64,000 nucleotides of DNA, taken from contig NZ_JAKXMK010000007.1 in assembly GCF_022524485.1 (NCBI RefSeq), positions 186,001 through 250,000 on the forward strand, in the 5' to 3' direction. The notes under the pieces are model-generated. The model had not been told where the DNA came from. It ran no database searches and worked only from the letters and a program-made list of their open reading frames with translations. The number at the start of each line of letters is the position of its first letter. The first letter of the stretch is position 1. A program made the translations under genes and the position numbers. The stretch comes from Pseudonocardia alaniniphila. GTDB taxonomy: Bacteria; Actinomycetota; Actinomycetes; Mycobacteriales; Pseudonocardiaceae. Below, piece after piece: positions 44,184-54,088 of this stretch.

Positions 44184-46205
44184 CTACGCCGTCGGCCGCT
44201 CCACGCGGAAGATGTGTGCGACGTGGACCAGGGGGTCCAGCCGGACGTAGTTGAACTGGCCCCACTGGTAGGACTCGCCGCTCACCTCGTCGTGCACCGT
44301 GACGGTCTCGTCCCAGTCCACGCCGAGTGCCGGCATGTCCAGCGACGTGGTGCCCTCCTGCGTGAACTTCGAGTCGAGCGTGCACACCACGAGCACGGTG
44401 TCGCCCGTGGCAGGCTCGGTCTTCGAGTAGGCGATGAGCGCGTCGTTGTCGACGGTGTGGAACTGGATGTCGCGCAGCTGCTGAAGCGCCGGGTGCGCGC
44501 GCCGGATCTCGTTGAGCCGCGTGATGTAGGGCTCCAGCGATTTGCCGCTCGCCGCGGCGCCCTCGAAGTCACGCGGGCGCAGCTCGTACTTCTCGGAGTT
44601 GAGGTACTCCTCGCTCCCGGGCTTGACGGGCTCCCACTCGTACAGCTCGTAGCCGGAGTAGACGCCCCACGTCGGCGCCATCGTGGCGGCGAGGGTGGCC
44701 CGGATGGCGAACATCGCGGGGCCGCCGGTCTGGAGCGACTCGTGGAGGATGTCCGGGGTGTTGACGAAGAGGTTGGGCCTCGCCTCGTCGGCCCGCTCCG
44801 CATGCATCTGCGCGAACTCGGTGAGCTCGTCCTTCGTGGTGCGCCAGGTGAAGTAGCTGTAGGACTGCGTGAACCCGAGGCGGGCCAGCCCGAACAGGCG
44901 CGCGGGGCGCGTGAACGCCTCGGCGAGGAAGAGCACGTCCGGGTAGCGGGACTTCACCTGCCAGATCAGCCAGTGCCAGAAGTTCGGCGGCTTGGTGTGG
45001 GGGTTGTCCACCCGGAAGATCCGGACGCCGTGCTCGACCCAGTGCAGAACGACGCGCAGCGACTCGGCGTAGATCCCGGCCGGGTCGTTGTCGAAGTTGA
45101 TCGGGTAGATGTCCTGGTACTTCTTCGGCGGGTTCTCGGCGTACGCGATGGTGCCGTCGGGCCGGACCGTGAACCACTCCGGGTGCTCGGCCACCCACGG
45201 GTGGTCGGGGGCGCACTGGAGCGCGAAGTCCAGCGCCACCTCCATGCCGAGGTCGTGGGTGCGCGCCACGAATGCGTCGAAGTCGTCGATCGTGCCGAGC
45301 TCGGCCTCGATCGCGTCGTGCCCGCCCTCCGCCGAGCCGATCGCCCACGGGGAGCCGACGTCGCCGGGGCCCGCGTTCACGGAGTTGTTGCGGCCCTTGC
45401 GGTGCACCGTGCCGATCGGGTGGATCGGCGGGAGGTAGACGACGTCGAAGCCCATCGCGGCGATGCGGTCGAGCTCCTTGGCAGCGGTGACGAACGAGCC
45501 GTGCACGGCGCGGCCGGTCTCGTCGCGACCACCCGTGGAGCGGGGGAAGAACTCGTACCAGGAGCCGAAGAGCGCCCGCTCCCGGTCGACGTAGATCTGC
45601 TGGGGACGGCCCCGCGTGATCAGCTCACGGATCGGGCGCTCCGTCATGATCGTCTGGACGGCCGGGAACAGCGCCGGCGCGACCCTGGCGTGGAGCGGCA
45701 GCGCGGTGTCGCGCAGGGCGTTGGCGGCGCCGAAGAGCAGGTCACGGTGGTTGCGCTCGCCGGGACGGCGGCCCACTCGCTGCAGCAGCCGGGCACCGAC
45801 CTCGAGATCGTTGGCCAGCTCGTCGGGGCTCTGGCCTGCATCGAGCTTGACAGTGACGGCGTGGCGCCAGGTGGACCAGGGGTCGCTCCAGGCGTCGACG
45901 CGGAAGGTCCACAGGCCGGACTCGGGCGCGGTGACGATGGCTGCGAAACGGTCGGTGCCGGTGCCGGTGGGGGTCATGCGGACGTGGTGGGCGGGCTCGC
46001 GACTGCCCACCTTCTTCCAGACCACGTTGGCGGCGACGGCGTCATGGCCTTCCCGCCACACCGTGGCGCCGATAGGGATCACCTCGCCGACCACGGCCTT
46101 GCTGGGATGGCGGCCACCGCTCACCGAGGGGCTGACGTCATCGATTCCCAGCCGACCCGTCATCGTCGGCTCACCCCCCAGCTGCACGCCCATCGCGGAA
46201 GTCAC
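44184..46205 (-). CDS. glgE: Alpha-1,4-glucan:maltose-1-phosphate maltosyltransferase
   Basis: A 673-residue GH13_3 enzyme that extends glucan chains with maltose from maltose-1-phosphate. Seen are the N-terminal domain ([20 protein letters not shown]), [40 protein letters not shown] (nucleophile Asp), [16 protein letters not shown] (acid/base Glu) and [13 protein letters not shown] (stabiliser Asp). Mycobacterial GlgE is about 700 aa with the same domain order. The GTG at 46205 gives a 15-residue leader; an ATG at about 46163 just before TGRLGIDDV is the alternative. It is divergent from glgP, and its 3' end is next to the G/C tract. Confidence 0.96.
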   Translation of the reverse strand: MTSAMGVQLGGEPTMTGRLGIDDVSPSVSGGRHPSKAVVGEVIPIGATVWREGHDAVAANVVWKKVGSREPAHHVRMTPTGTGTDRFAAIVTAPESGLWTFRVDAWSDPWSTWRHAVTVKLDAGQSPDELANDLEVGARLLQRVGRRPGERNHRDLLFGAANALRDTALPLHARVAPALFPAVQTIMTERPIRELITRGRPQQIYVDRERALFGSWYEFFPRSTGGRDETGRAVHGSFVTAAKELDRIAAMGFDVVYLPPIHPIGTVHRKGRNNSVNAGPGDVGSPWAIGSAEGGHDAIEAELGTIDDFDAFVARTHDLGMEVALDFALQCAPDHPWVAEHPEWFTVRPDGTIAYAENPPKKYQDIYPINFDNDPAGIYAESLRVVLHWVEHGVRIFRVDNPHTKPPNFWHWLIWQVKSRYPDVLFLAEAFTRPARLFGLARLGFTQSYSYFTWRTTKDELTEFAQMHAERADEARPNLFVNTPDILHESLQTGGPAMFAIRATLAATMAPTWGVYSGYELYEWEPVKPGSEEYLNSEKYELRPRDFEGAAASGKSLEPYITRLNEIRRAHPALQQLRDIQFHTVDNDALIAYSKTEPATGDTVLVVCTLDSKFTQEGTTSLDMPALGVDWDETVTVHDEVSGESYQWGQFNYVRLDPLVHVAHIFRVERPTA

Positions 46206-46228
46206 AAACCTATCTACCCGTTATGGCC

Positions 46229-46270
46229 CAGGTCAGAACGGGTCACTGCCGTTCACGTGATCGTGACCTG
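46229..46270. promoter_or_regulatory. Inverted repeat in the glgE/glgP divergent promoter
   Basis: CAGGTCA (46229-46235) and TGACCTG (46264-46270) are inverted copies 28 nt apart, in the 189-bp space between the two divergent starts. They may be a joint operator. The spacing is wide, so this is tentative. Confidence 0.35.
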
Positions 46271-46381
46271 ATGTCCGCCGTACGGACCAGGCCGCGTCGG
46301 CGCGGCGTCTCGGTCGCCCCCACCGCGGGCCGCGCGGTGGAAGGCCTCACAACGCTTGACCGATCACGGAATCCATTCATC

Positions 46382-46387
46382 TATGGT
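46382..46387 (+). promoter_or_regulatory. Minus-10 of glgP, leaderless
   Basis: TATGGT lies 7 nt before the GTG at 46395. This decides between that GTG and an ATG further upstream as the start. Confidence 0.5.
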
Positions 46388-46394
46388 TCCCGCC

Positions 46395-48953
46395 GTGAGA
46401 GCTCTCCGGCGGTTCACCGTACGCGCCCAGCTGCCAGCGCCGCTGGCACCGCTACAGGCCCTGGCGACAAATCTGCGGTGGAGTTGGCACGCACCCACGC
46501 AGGATCTCTTCGCCGCCCTCGACCCGGACGCCTGGGAACGGGCGGGACACGACCCCGTGCGGTTGCTGGGCGAGATCTCCTCGGCGCGCTTCGGTGAGCT
46601 CGCCAAGGACGCCGACACCGTCGTCACGGTGCGGGAGCTGGCCGACGATCTGGAGAGCTACCTCCAGGAGCCGCGCTGGTACCAGATCGAGCGCGAGGAC
46701 GACCCCAGCCTGCCTGCGGCCGTCGGCTACTTCTCCATGGAGTTCGGCGTCAGCGAGGTGCTGCCGAACTACTCCGGTGGGCTCGGCGTGCTCGCGGGCG
46801 ACCACCTCAAGGCCGCCTCCGACCTGGGCGTTCCGCTGATCGGGGTGGGGCTGCTGTACCGGTCGGGGTACTTCCGGCAGTCCTTGTCGCTGGACGGCTG
46901 GCAGCTCGAGCACTACCCGGTGCTCGACCCCCAGGGCCTCCCGCTGCAACTGCTCACGGACGCCGGCGGGCAGCCCGTGCTCATCGACGTGGCCATGCCG
47001 GCGGGGCGCACCCTGCGGTCCAGGGTGTGGCAGGCGGTCGTCGGCCGGGTGCCGCTCCTGCTGCTCGACTCCGACATCGAGGAGAACGAGCCCGACCACC
47101 GCAGCGTCACCGACCGGCTCTACGGGGGCGACCAGGACCACCGCATCCGGCAGGAGATCCTCGTCGGCGTCGGCGGGGTGCGGGCCGTGCGCGCGTTCTG
47201 CGCGGTCACCGGCCACCCTGAGCCCGAGGTGTTCCACACCAACGAGGGGCACGCCGGCTACCTGGGGCTGGAGCGCATCCGGGAGCTGCTGGCCCGTTCG
47301 GAAGCCGGTGTGCAGCCCCTCACCTTCGACGAGGCTGTCGCCGCCGTCCGCGCAGGCACCGTCTTCACCACCCACACCCCGGTACCTGCGGGCATCGACC
47401 GGTTCCCCGTCGACATGGTGCAGCACTACTTCTCCGACACCCTGCTGCCCGGGGTGCCGATGGACCGGATCATCGCGCTGGGCGCCGAGGAGAACCCGAA
47501 CATGTTCAACATGGCGCACATGGGGCTGCGGCTGGCCCAGCGCGCCAACGGCGTCTCACGGCTGCACGGGCGGGTCTCGCGCAGCATGTTCGGCGGGCTC
47601 TGGGAAGGCTTCGACGCCGACGAGGTGCCGATCGGCTCCGTCACGAACGGCGTGCACGGCCACACGTGGGAGGCCAGGGAGGTCACGGCGCTGCTCGGCG
47701 ACCCCGGGCCGGGGATCGCGCAGGCGCCGCACGAGCCGGTGTCCGACGAGACGCTCTGGGAGCTACGCGGCGCGTTGCGTGCCCGGCTGGTCTCCGAGGT
47801 TCGGCGCCGCGTCCGGGAGGCGTGGCTGCAGCGCGGCGCGTCGACGCCCGAGCTGGGCTGGACCGACCAGGTGTTCGACCCCGAGGTGCTGACCGTCGGG
47901 TTCGCCCGGCGCGTCCCCACCTACAAGCGGCTCACCCTGATGCTGCGTGACAAGGACCGGCTGCGGGACCTGCTGCTCGACCCGCATCGCCCGGTGCAGC
48001 TCGTCGTCGCGGGCAAGAGCCACCCCGCAGACGACGGCGGCAAGGCGCTCATCCAGGAGGTCGTCCGCTTCGCCGACGACCCCGCGGTGCGGCACCGGAT
48101 CGTGTTCCTGCCCGACTACGACATGTCGATGGCCCGCTACCTCTACTGGGGCTGTGACGTGTGGCTGAACAACCCGCTGCGCCCGCTGGAGGCGTGCGGC
48201 ACGTCGGGGATGAAGTCGGCGCTGAACGGAGGGCTCAACCTCTCGATCCGCGACGGCTGGTGGGACGAGCTCTACGACGGCGCCAACGGATGGGCCATCC
48301 CCACCGCCGACGGGATCGACGACCCGGTGCGGCGCGACGACCTCGAGGCCAACGCCCTCTACGAGCTGCTGGCCACGCAGGTGGCACCGGCGTTCTACGA
48401 GCGCACCGACGGCGTGCCTGTGCGCTGGACGGAGCTGGTGCGCCACACCCTCACCACGTTGCGCCCCCAGGTCCAGGCCACCCGCATGGTGCGCGAGTAC
48501 GTGGAGGACTGGTACGCCCCCGCCGGCCGCGCCGCCGCCCGGATCGTGGCCGACGACTACGGGCCCGCGAGGGAACTGGCCGCCTACCGGGCCCGGCTCA
48601 ACGCAGCGTGGACGCGCGTGGGTGTCACCGGCGTCGACGCCTCCGGGCTGCCGGACACCCCCGAGGTCGGCGCGCCCATGACGGTGCGGGCCGCCGTGGA
48701 GCTCGCCGGACTCGCCCCGTCGGACGTCATCGTGGAGGCCGTGGTGGGACGGGTCGGCCACACCGACGACTTGGCCGACGCGGTGACCGTGGCGATGCAG
48801 CACGTGGGCGATGCGGACGGGATGGGCGAGCGCTTCGAGGCGGTCGTGAAGCTCCCGCACGCCGGGCTCACCGGCTACACGGTCCGCGTGCTGCCGTCCC
48901 ACCCCCTCCTGGCCACACCCGCGGAACTGGGCAAGGTCGTACTCGCCCACTGA
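46395..48953 (+). CDS. glgP: Alpha-glucan phosphorylase
   Basis: An 852-residue GT35 phosphorylase of the actinobacterial type, which releases glucose-1-phosphate from alpha-1,4-glucan ends. The start RALRRFTVRAQLPAPLAPL equals M. tuberculosis GlgP (KALRRFTVRAHLP). Features include YFSMEFGVSEVLPNYSGGLG, FHTNEGHAGYLGLERIRELL, HMGLRLAQRANGVSRLHGRV and the PLP-lysine segment EACGTSGMKSALNGG. The GTG at 46395 is chosen from that homology and the leaderless promoter. Divergent from glgE, so synthesis and degradation share an intergenic region. Confidence 0.95.
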   Translation: MRALRRFTVRAQLPAPLAPLQALATNLRWSWHAPTQDLFAALDPDAWERAGHDPVRLLGEISSARFGELAKDADTVVTVRELADDLESYLQEPRWYQIEREDDPSLPAAVGYFSMEFGVSEVLPNYSGGLGVLAGDHLKAASDLGVPLIGVGLLYRSGYFRQSLSLDGWQLEHYPVLDPQGLPLQLLTDAGGQPVLIDVAMPAGRTLRSRVWQAVVGRVPLLLLDSDIEENEPDHRSVTDRLYGGDQDHRIRQEILVGVGGVRAVRAFCAVTGHPEPEVFHTNEGHAGYLGLERIRELLARSEAGVQPLTFDEAVAAVRAGTVFTTHTPVPAGIDRFPVDMVQHYFSDTLLPGVPMDRIIALGAEENPNMFNMAHMGLRLAQRANGVSRLHGRVSRSMFGGLWEGFDADEVPIGSVTNGVHGHTWEAREVTALLGDPGPGIAQAPHEPVSDETLWELRGALRARLVSEVRRRVREAWLQRGASTPELGWTDQVFDPEVLTVGFARRVPTYKRLTLMLRDKDRLRDLLLDPHRPVQLVVAGKSHPADDGGKALIQEVVRFADDPAVRHRIVFLPDYDMSMARYLYWGCDVWLNNPLRPLEACGTSGMKSALNGGLNLSIRDGWWDELYDGANGWAIPTADGIDDPVRRDDLEANALYELLATQVAPAFYERTDGVPVRWTELVRHTLTTLRPQVQATRMVREYVEDWYAPAGRAAARIVADDYGPARELAAYRARLNAAWTRVGVTGVDASGLPDTPEVGAPMTVRAAVELAGLAPSDVIVEAVVGRVGHTDDLADAVTVAMQHVGDADGMGERFEAVVKLPHAGLTGYTVRVLPSHPLLATPAELGKVVLAH

Positions 48954-49270
48954 CGCCGACTCGCTGCGAACGAACGGCACTGCGGTCCGGGCCTGGTGGA
49001 CGAGCGCCACGTTCTCCACAGTCCTGAGTGGACCCAGCGGCACTCTCGTCCGGATCTGCCGGACGGGGGTGCCATTCGTTCGGTCGGGCTTTTTTTGTTA
49101 CTTGCCGGAATTCCGGGGGTAGGTGAAACGGGACGTTTTCCGTGTTCACGGGGTCGGCAGCTCGTGTACGGTCGGGGCGGAAGCGGGTTCGAGCGAGCCG
49201 AAATTGCCGACGCCGGCGTTCATGAATCGCTCCTTTCTGACGGGGGTGTGTCATTCCGGAGGATTCTGCT
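48954..49270 (+). other. Intergenic DNA with possible glgP terminator
   Basis: A weak inverted repeat (GTCCGGATCTGCCGGAC, 49050-49066 region) is followed by seven T residues at 49090-49096, about 25 nt later. This may terminate glgP. The rest lacks a credible gene. It ends with GGAGGA, the ribosome-binding site of the next gene. Confidence 0.4.
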
Positions 49271-50614
49271 GTGTCCGCGAAACGGGTGGCGGAGGAACTG
49301 CGAGAGCGGATCGAGGGCTCGGTTCTGCTGCCCGGTGATGACGGTTACGACGGGGCGCGGGCGGTCTGGAATCAGGCCGTCGACCACCGGCCGGCCCTGG
49401 TCGTGCGGGGCGTGAGCACCGAGGACGTACGGGCCGCGGTGCGCGCGGCTCGATCGCACGGTCTGTCGTTGTCCGTGCGCGGCGGCGGCCACGACTGGCT
49501 CGGGCGGGCTGTGCGGCCCGACGGGTTGGTGCTCGACATGAGCGGGCTGCGGGCTGTCGAGGTCGACGCTGCGGCGCGGGTGGCGACGGTCGGAGGAGGG
49601 GCGCTCTCGGGTGACCTCGCGCACGCCGCCGCAGAGCACGGGCTCGTGGCGGTGCTCGGCACGGTCAGCGTGGTCGGAGTGGCCGGGTTGACGATGGCGG
49701 GCGGGTACAGCCCGCTGAGCCCGCAGTTCGGCCTGTCGTTGGACAACCTCGCCGGGGCGGAGATCGTCCTCGCCGACGGCACGGTGCTGGACGTCGACGA
49801 GTCGCACAACGCGGATCTGTTCTGGGCGCTCCGCGGTGGAGGCGGCAACTTCGGGGTCGTCACGTCGATGCGGATCCGGCTCCACGCCGTTCCCACGGTG
49901 ATCTCCGGCCCGATCGTCTTCCCGTGGGCACAGGCGGAAGCGGTGCTGCGCGGGCACGCCGAGCTGGTCGCGACAGCGCCCGACGAGCTCGGCATGGTCG
50001 GGGGGATCGTCCCGGGCCCTGACGGAGGGCCGGTGGTGGCGTTGACGCCCGTCTGGTCCGGAGATCCGGCGGAGGGCCAGAAGTTCCTGGCCGAGGTGGC
50101 CGCCCTGGGCGAGCCGGTCGTCGAGCAGGTGCGGCCGATGCAGTTCCAGGAGACGTTCGTGCCGGCCGACGCCCGGGCCGCCGTGCCGGCACGTTCCGCG
50201 ATGCGCACCCGATCGTTGGCGGAGCTGGGCCCCGACCCGGTGGCCACGCTGGTTGCCGCTGGTGGTGACCGGACCTCGCCGCTGTCGGTCGTGTCGTGGC
50301 AGTACCTGCGGGGGGCCGCCACGCGCGTGGCTCCCGACGCCACCGCGTTCGGGACGCGCCGGGACCACTTCATGCTGCAGATCATCCCGGTGTGGGACAC
50401 GGCCGACGGGGCCGAGCGGCACGTGGCATGGGCGGAGGAGCTGAGCCGCGCGTTGGCCCCGCATGCCCTGCCAGGCGGCTACCCCAACCTGCTGGCGCCG
50501 GACATGCGTGAGCAGACCGAACATTCGTACGGCGGGAACCTGCCGAGGCTGCGGCAGGTGAAGCAGCAGTACGACCCGGACTCGGTGTTCACGGCGACGC
50601 CGATCCCCGCATGA
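49271..50614 (+). CDS. FAD-binding oxidoreductase (berberine-bridge type)
   Basis: A 447-residue flavoprotein with a VAO/PCMH FAD domain and a C-terminal BBE segment (GGNLPRLRQVKQQYDPDSVF). His74 in RGGGHDWLGRA should bind FAD covalently. The second covalent site, a Cys in bicovalent members (GTC...GVGG), reads GTVSVVGVAGLTMAGGY, so only single covalent attachment is expected. These enzymes oxidise alcohols, sugars or secondary metabolites with O2. A GTG start with GGAGGA upstream. Substrate unknown. Convergent with the next gene, 18 bp away. Confidence 0.88.
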   Translation: MSAKRVAEELRERIEGSVLLPGDDGYDGARAVWNQAVDHRPALVVRGVSTEDVRAAVRAARSHGLSLSVRGGGHDWLGRAVRPDGLVLDMSGLRAVEVDAAARVATVGGGALSGDLAHAAAEHGLVAVLGTVSVVGVAGLTMAGGYSPLSPQFGLSLDNLAGAEIVLADGTVLDVDESHNADLFWALRGGGGNFGVVTSMRIRLHAVPTVISGPIVFPWAQAEAVLRGHAELVATAPDELGMVGGIVPGPDGGPVVALTPVWSGDPAEGQKFLAEVAALGEPVVEQVRPMQFQETFVPADARAAVPARSAMRTRSLAELGPDPVATLVAAGGDRTSPLSVVSWQYLRGAATRVAPDATAFGTRRDHFMLQIIPVWDTADGAERHVAWAEELSRALAPHALPGGYPNLLAPDMREQTEHSYGGNLPRLRQVKQQYDPDSVFTATPIPA

Positions 50615-50632
50615 GACCCGGGACGGTCGCGC

Positions 50633-51631
50633 TCAGCCCTTCGCCGTGACCTTCGCCTGCCAGGTGTAGATCTGCGTGCCGGCGGTCTCCTCGCCGTTGT
50701 CCGGCGCCGCCCACATCGTGATCACGTTCCCGTCGGCGGCGAGCTTCAGCGGGTTCCGGGTCATCACGTGGCCGGCGGCCGACCACTGCTGGAACGGGAA
50801 CTCGTTGACGACGGTGTGCGAGCGCAGGTCGAGAAGCGCGACGCCGCCCAGCTCGTAGGTGGCTTTCGCGCCCCCGGCGCTCGGCATCTGCGGGAGGTTC
50901 GTGATGCCTCCGCAGGCCATCTTTCCCTTCGGCACGTACTGGCAGTCCTGGAAGTCCACCAGGTTCTCGGGGTTCTTCCACGTGGCGACGGGCTTGCCGC
51001 TCGGCGTCCACTCGTAGAACGTCCGCGAGCCCCAGTTGTTGCCGACCAGGTGGCCGGTGGAGGCGTCGTAGACGATCCCGCCGATGTGGTCGTCGACCGT
51101 GAACTCCGCGGTGACCGCGAGGGTCCGGACGTCCACACGGTCGATCTCGGCCGTGCTGCCCGGCCGGTACTGCGCCACGGGGATCCAGAGGTCGTCGCCG
51201 TGCAGGTCGATTCCGCCCGGGTGGTAGACGTCGCCCTGGCCGAGGATGACGTCCTTGACGAGCTTCCCGTCGCGGTCGATGACGAACAGGTGGCCGATCC
51301 CCTTGCCGGGCGTGCGGTCGAACCCGTCGACGGGCGCGGGATACGTCTTCGTGGGTTCGATGATCTGTGTGGACGTCAGGTAGAAGCGGTCGGCCGTGAC
51401 GACGAGTCCTTCGGGGTGGTACGTCGGGAAGCCGAGCTTCACCGTCGACAGGAGCTGCCACTCGGTCGAGCGGTCCACAGCCGCGAGATCGGAGGCCAGG
51501 TCACCGCCCGAGGCCGCGGGAGAACTCGCTCGCGGCTCCGCGACGGCGTTCCCGGCGGACGGGAGCAGAGCGGCGAGTGCCAGTGCCGCCGCAGCGGCTC
51601 CCACAGCGAACATGCGCGAACGACGACCCAT
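50633..51631 (-). CDS. Secreted DUF6454-type beta-propeller-like protein
   Basis: A 332-residue protein with a twin-basic-like signal peptide (MGRRSRMFAVGAAAAALALA, cleavage likely near AVAEP). The mature part has repeated beta-strand blocks (LFVIDRDGKLVKDVILGQGD, HPGGIDLHGDDLWIPVAQYR, GHLVGNNWGSRTFYEWTPSG), which suggests a beta-propeller. It matches proteins that I know as DUF6454. Activity is unknown. The ATG at 51631 is the obvious start. The 3' end almost touches the convergent oxidoreductase gene. Confidence 0.75.
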   Translation of the reverse strand: MGRRSRMFAVGAAAAALALAALLPSAGNAVAEPRASSPAASGGDLASDLAAVDRSTEWQLLSTVKLGFPTYHPEGLVVTADRFYLTSTQIIEPTKTYPAPVDGFDRTPGKGIGHLFVIDRDGKLVKDVILGQGDVYHPGGIDLHGDDLWIPVAQYRPGSTAEIDRVDVRTLAVTAEFTVDDHIGGIVYDASTGHLVGNNWGSRTFYEWTPSGKPVATWKNPENLVDFQDCQYVPKGKMACGGITNLPQMPSAGGAKATYELGGVALLDLRSHTVVNEFPFQQWSAAGHVMTRNPLKLAADGNVITMWAAPDNGEETAGTQIYTWQAKVTAKG

Positions 51632-51825
51632 GACGGTGCATTTCTCCTGCGTGAGGCGGCCAGTGTGGACCGGCCACCGCAGCGTCGCCGTCGCGGGACC
51701 GCGCGAGAACGCTAGAGATCGTCACTGGCCCCGAGTGCGCACCGACATGAACGGGGCCGAACATCCACCCGACATCCCGCGACGGCTGGCGGACCGCGGG
51801 CCCCGCGGGTCAATTCCGGAGCGGC

Positions 51826-52047
51826 TCAGCCGCAGCAACCGCCGCCGCAGCAGCCGCCGCCACCGCCACCGACCCGGGCGGGTGCGGCGGAGCGTGAGCT
51901 CAGCCCGCCGACCGCCACGGTGGTGAGCAGCTTGACGGTGTCCTCGTGCCCGTCGGGGCACGGAGCCGGGTCGCTCGCGGCGGTCATCGAGCGGCTGACC
52001 TCGAATGTGGAACCGCACTCACGGCAGCGGAAGTCGTAACGGGGCAC
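51826..52047 (-). CDS. FmdB-family zinc-ribbon protein
   Basis: A 73-residue protein. The start PRYDFRCRECGSTFEVSRSM and then PAPCPDGHEDTVKLL is the FmdB-type putative zinc ribbon; one ligand position reads CPDGH rather than CPxC. The C-terminus is a glycine/cysteine string (GGGGGGCCGGGCCG) and may bind metal. FmdB-like proteins are regulatory in methylotrophs, but most are uncharacterised. It starts 18 bp after the glgX stop, so it is probably translated from the glgX message. Confidence 0.82.
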   Translation of the reverse strand: MPRYDFRCRECGSTFEVSRSMTAASDPAPCPDGHEDTVKLLTTVAVGGLSSRSAAPARVGGGGGGCCGGGCCG

Positions 52048-52065
52048 GGAGGGGAGCGTACGTCC

Positions 52066-54069
52066 TCAGGAGGTGCGCAGGAGGAGCAGCGAGCGAGGCG
52101 GGAGGGTGATGGTCGTGCGACCGGGCAGGGGGCGCGTGCTCACCGGGTCGCCGTCCGGGCGGGTGCTGTCCAGCACCGGCGTGAACGGGCCGCCTCGGGG
52201 CAGTGTCGCGGCCAGCGCGGGATCGCCGGCGTGCAGGAACAGCAGCCACTCCGCCCGCAGCAGGCCGAGGCTGTGCAGGTTGCCGTCGTGCCAGTCGTGC
52301 CCGCCCATCCGCCGCCCCGACGGGTGCCACCAGAGCACCTCGCCGTCGCGGTAGAAGCGGTCGCGGTGCAGGGCGGGGGAGCTGCGCCGGATCTGGGCCA
52401 CCCGAGCCGTGAACGCGGTGAGCGCGGCGGCCTCGTCGTCGGTCCAGTCCACCCAGGACGTCTCGTCGTCGAGGCAGTAGGCGTTGTTGTTGCCGCCCTG
52501 GGTGCGCCAGAGCTCGTCGCCTCCGAGCAACATCGGGGTGCCGGTCGACAGCAGCAGCGTGGCGAGCATCGCGCGGGCCGTTGCCAGCCGCCGTGAGACG
52601 AGCACCGGTGAGGTCGTCTCGCCCTCGACGCCGAAGTTCTGCGAGCGGTTGTCGTCGGTGCCGTCACGGTTGTGCTCGCCGTTGGCCTCGTTGTGCTTGT
52701 GCTCGTAGGAGACCAGGTCGCGCAGGGTGAACCCGTCGTGCGCGGTCACGAAGTTCACCGACGCCCACGGACGGCGGCCCGAGAGCCGGTACAGGTCCGA
52801 GCTGCCGGTCAGCCGCGAGGCCACCTCGCCGATGCCGCCGTGGCCGCGCCAGAAGTCGCGCACGGCGTCGCGGTAGCGGCCGTTCCACTCCGACCAGGCC
52901 ACGCCGAACCCGCCGACCCGGTAGCCCTCGCCCGTGGCGTCCCACGGCTCCGCGATGAGCTTGACGCGGGACAGCACCGGATCCACCGAGATCGCCGTGA
53001 GCAGCGGGGCGTTCGGGTCGAACGCCCCTGACCTCGGCCGCCCGAGAACGCTCGCGAGGTCGATGCGGAAGCCGTCGACGCCGAAGGTGGTGACCCAGTG
53101 CCGCATCGCGTCGCACACGAGCCGGATCACGGTGGGCGAGCCTGCGTCGAGCGTGTTGCCGGTGCCGGTGATGTCGGCGTCGTGGCCGTTGCCGCCCAGC
53201 GAGTAGTACGCGGGCGCGTCGAGGCCGCGGTAGGACAGCGTGGTGCCGCCCACCCCGCCCTCCGCGGTGTGGTTGGGGACGAAGTCGAGGATCACCTCGA
53301 TGCCCGCCGCGTGCAGCGCGGCGACCATGGCGCGGAACTCCTCGATCTCCGCTCCCGGGACGCTCGCGTACCCGGCGTGGGGGGCGAGGAAGCCGAGCGT
53401 CGCATAGCCCCAGTAGTTGGTCCGGCCGCTCTCCACCAGCGGTGGCTCGTCGGCGATCGACGCCACGGGCAGCAGTTCGACGGCCGTCACGCCGAGCGCG
53501 CGCAGGTGCTCGACCACAGCAGGGTGGGCGAGTCCGAGATAGGTGCCGCGGTGCTCGGGCGGCACCTCGGGATGCAGCTTCGTGTAACCGCGGACGTGCA
53601 GCTCCGTGATCACGGTCTCCGACCACGGCACGTCCGGGCGTGGGCCCGCAGCGAGGACGTCGGGTTCGGTGACGACCGAGAGGGGCACGTGGCCGAGTGA
53701 GTCGACGGTGTTGAGCAGGCCGGTCATGGGGTCGTCGACCCAGCCGCGCGCTGCGTGCAGGTCGGTGACCCGGCCCGTGATCCGTCGGGCGTAGGGGTCG
53801 ACGAGGATCTTGGCCGGGTTGGCGCGCACGCCGTCCCACGGCCGGTACGGACCGTGCACCCGGTAGCCGTAGCGCTGGCCGGGAATCACCCCTGTGAGGT
53901 ACCCGTGCCAGACGCCGAAGGTGCGTTCCGTGAGCGCCACGCGCTTCTCGCTGAGAGCCCCGTCGGTGCCGTCGATAAGGCACACCTCGACCGCGTCCGC
54001 GCTGGTGGAGGCCACAGCGAAGCGGACGCCGCCCGCGTCGGCATGGGCACCCAGAGGGAAGACCGGCAC
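52066..54069 (-). CDS. glgX: Glycogen debranching enzyme GlgX
   Basis: A 667-residue GH13_11 enzyme that hydrolyses alpha-1,6 branches of phosphorylase-limited glucan. CBM48 is at the N-terminus (PVFPLGAHADAGGVRFAVAS), followed by the barrel with VILDFVPNHTAEGG, GVDGFRIDLASVLGRP (nucleophile Asp), VKLIAEPWDATG (acid/base Glu) and VNFVTAHDGFTLRDLVSY (stabiliser Asp). The GTG at 54069 gives the family length and has TATCCT 8 nt before it, indicating a leaderless transcript. The divergent ABC gene starts 20 bp away. It complements glgP for alpha-glucan breakdown. Confidence 0.94.
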   Translation of the reverse strand: MPVFPLGAHADAGGVRFAVASTSADAVEVCLIDGTDGALSEKRVALTERTFGVWHGYLTGVIPGQRYGYRVHGPYRPWDGVRANPAKILVDPYARRITGRVTDLHAARGWVDDPMTGLLNTVDSLGHVPLSVVTEPDVLAAGPRPDVPWSETVITELHVRGYTKLHPEVPPEHRGTYLGLAHPAVVEHLRALGVTAVELLPVASIADEPPLVESGRTNYWGYATLGFLAPHAGYASVPGAEIEEFRAMVAALHAAGIEVILDFVPNHTAEGGVGGTTLSYRGLDAPAYYSLGGNGHDADITGTGNTLDAGSPTVIRLVCDAMRHWVTTFGVDGFRIDLASVLGRPRSGAFDPNAPLLTAISVDPVLSRVKLIAEPWDATGEGYRVGGFGVAWSEWNGRYRDAVRDFWRGHGGIGEVASRLTGSSDLYRLSGRRPWASVNFVTAHDGFTLRDLVSYEHKHNEANGEHNRDGTDDNRSQNFGVEGETTSPVLVSRRLATARAMLATLLLSTGTPMLLGGDELWRTQGGNNNAYCLDDETSWVDWTDDEAAALTAFTARVAQIRRSSPALHRDRFYRDGEVLWWHPSGRRMGGHDWHDGNLHSLGLLRAEWLLFLHAGDPALAATLPRGGPFTPVLDSTRPDGDPVSTRPLPGRTTITLPPRSLLLLRTS

Positions 54070-54077
54070 GATCGGCG

Positions 54078-54083
54078 AGGATA
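54078..54083 (-). promoter_or_regulatory. Minus-10 of glgX, leaderless
   Basis: TATCCT on the minus strand, 8 nt before the GTG at 54069, in a 19-bp gap to the divergent ABC ATPase start. Confidence 0.5.
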
Positions 54084-54088
54084 GGGCC

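Noticed and set aside
43575..46271. Very long open frame on the plus strand, antisense to treS and glgE
   Set aside because: It has the mirrored codon bias expected for the shadow of GC-rich genes, runs through the G/C artefact tract, and has no recognisable domain. treS and glgE are certain.
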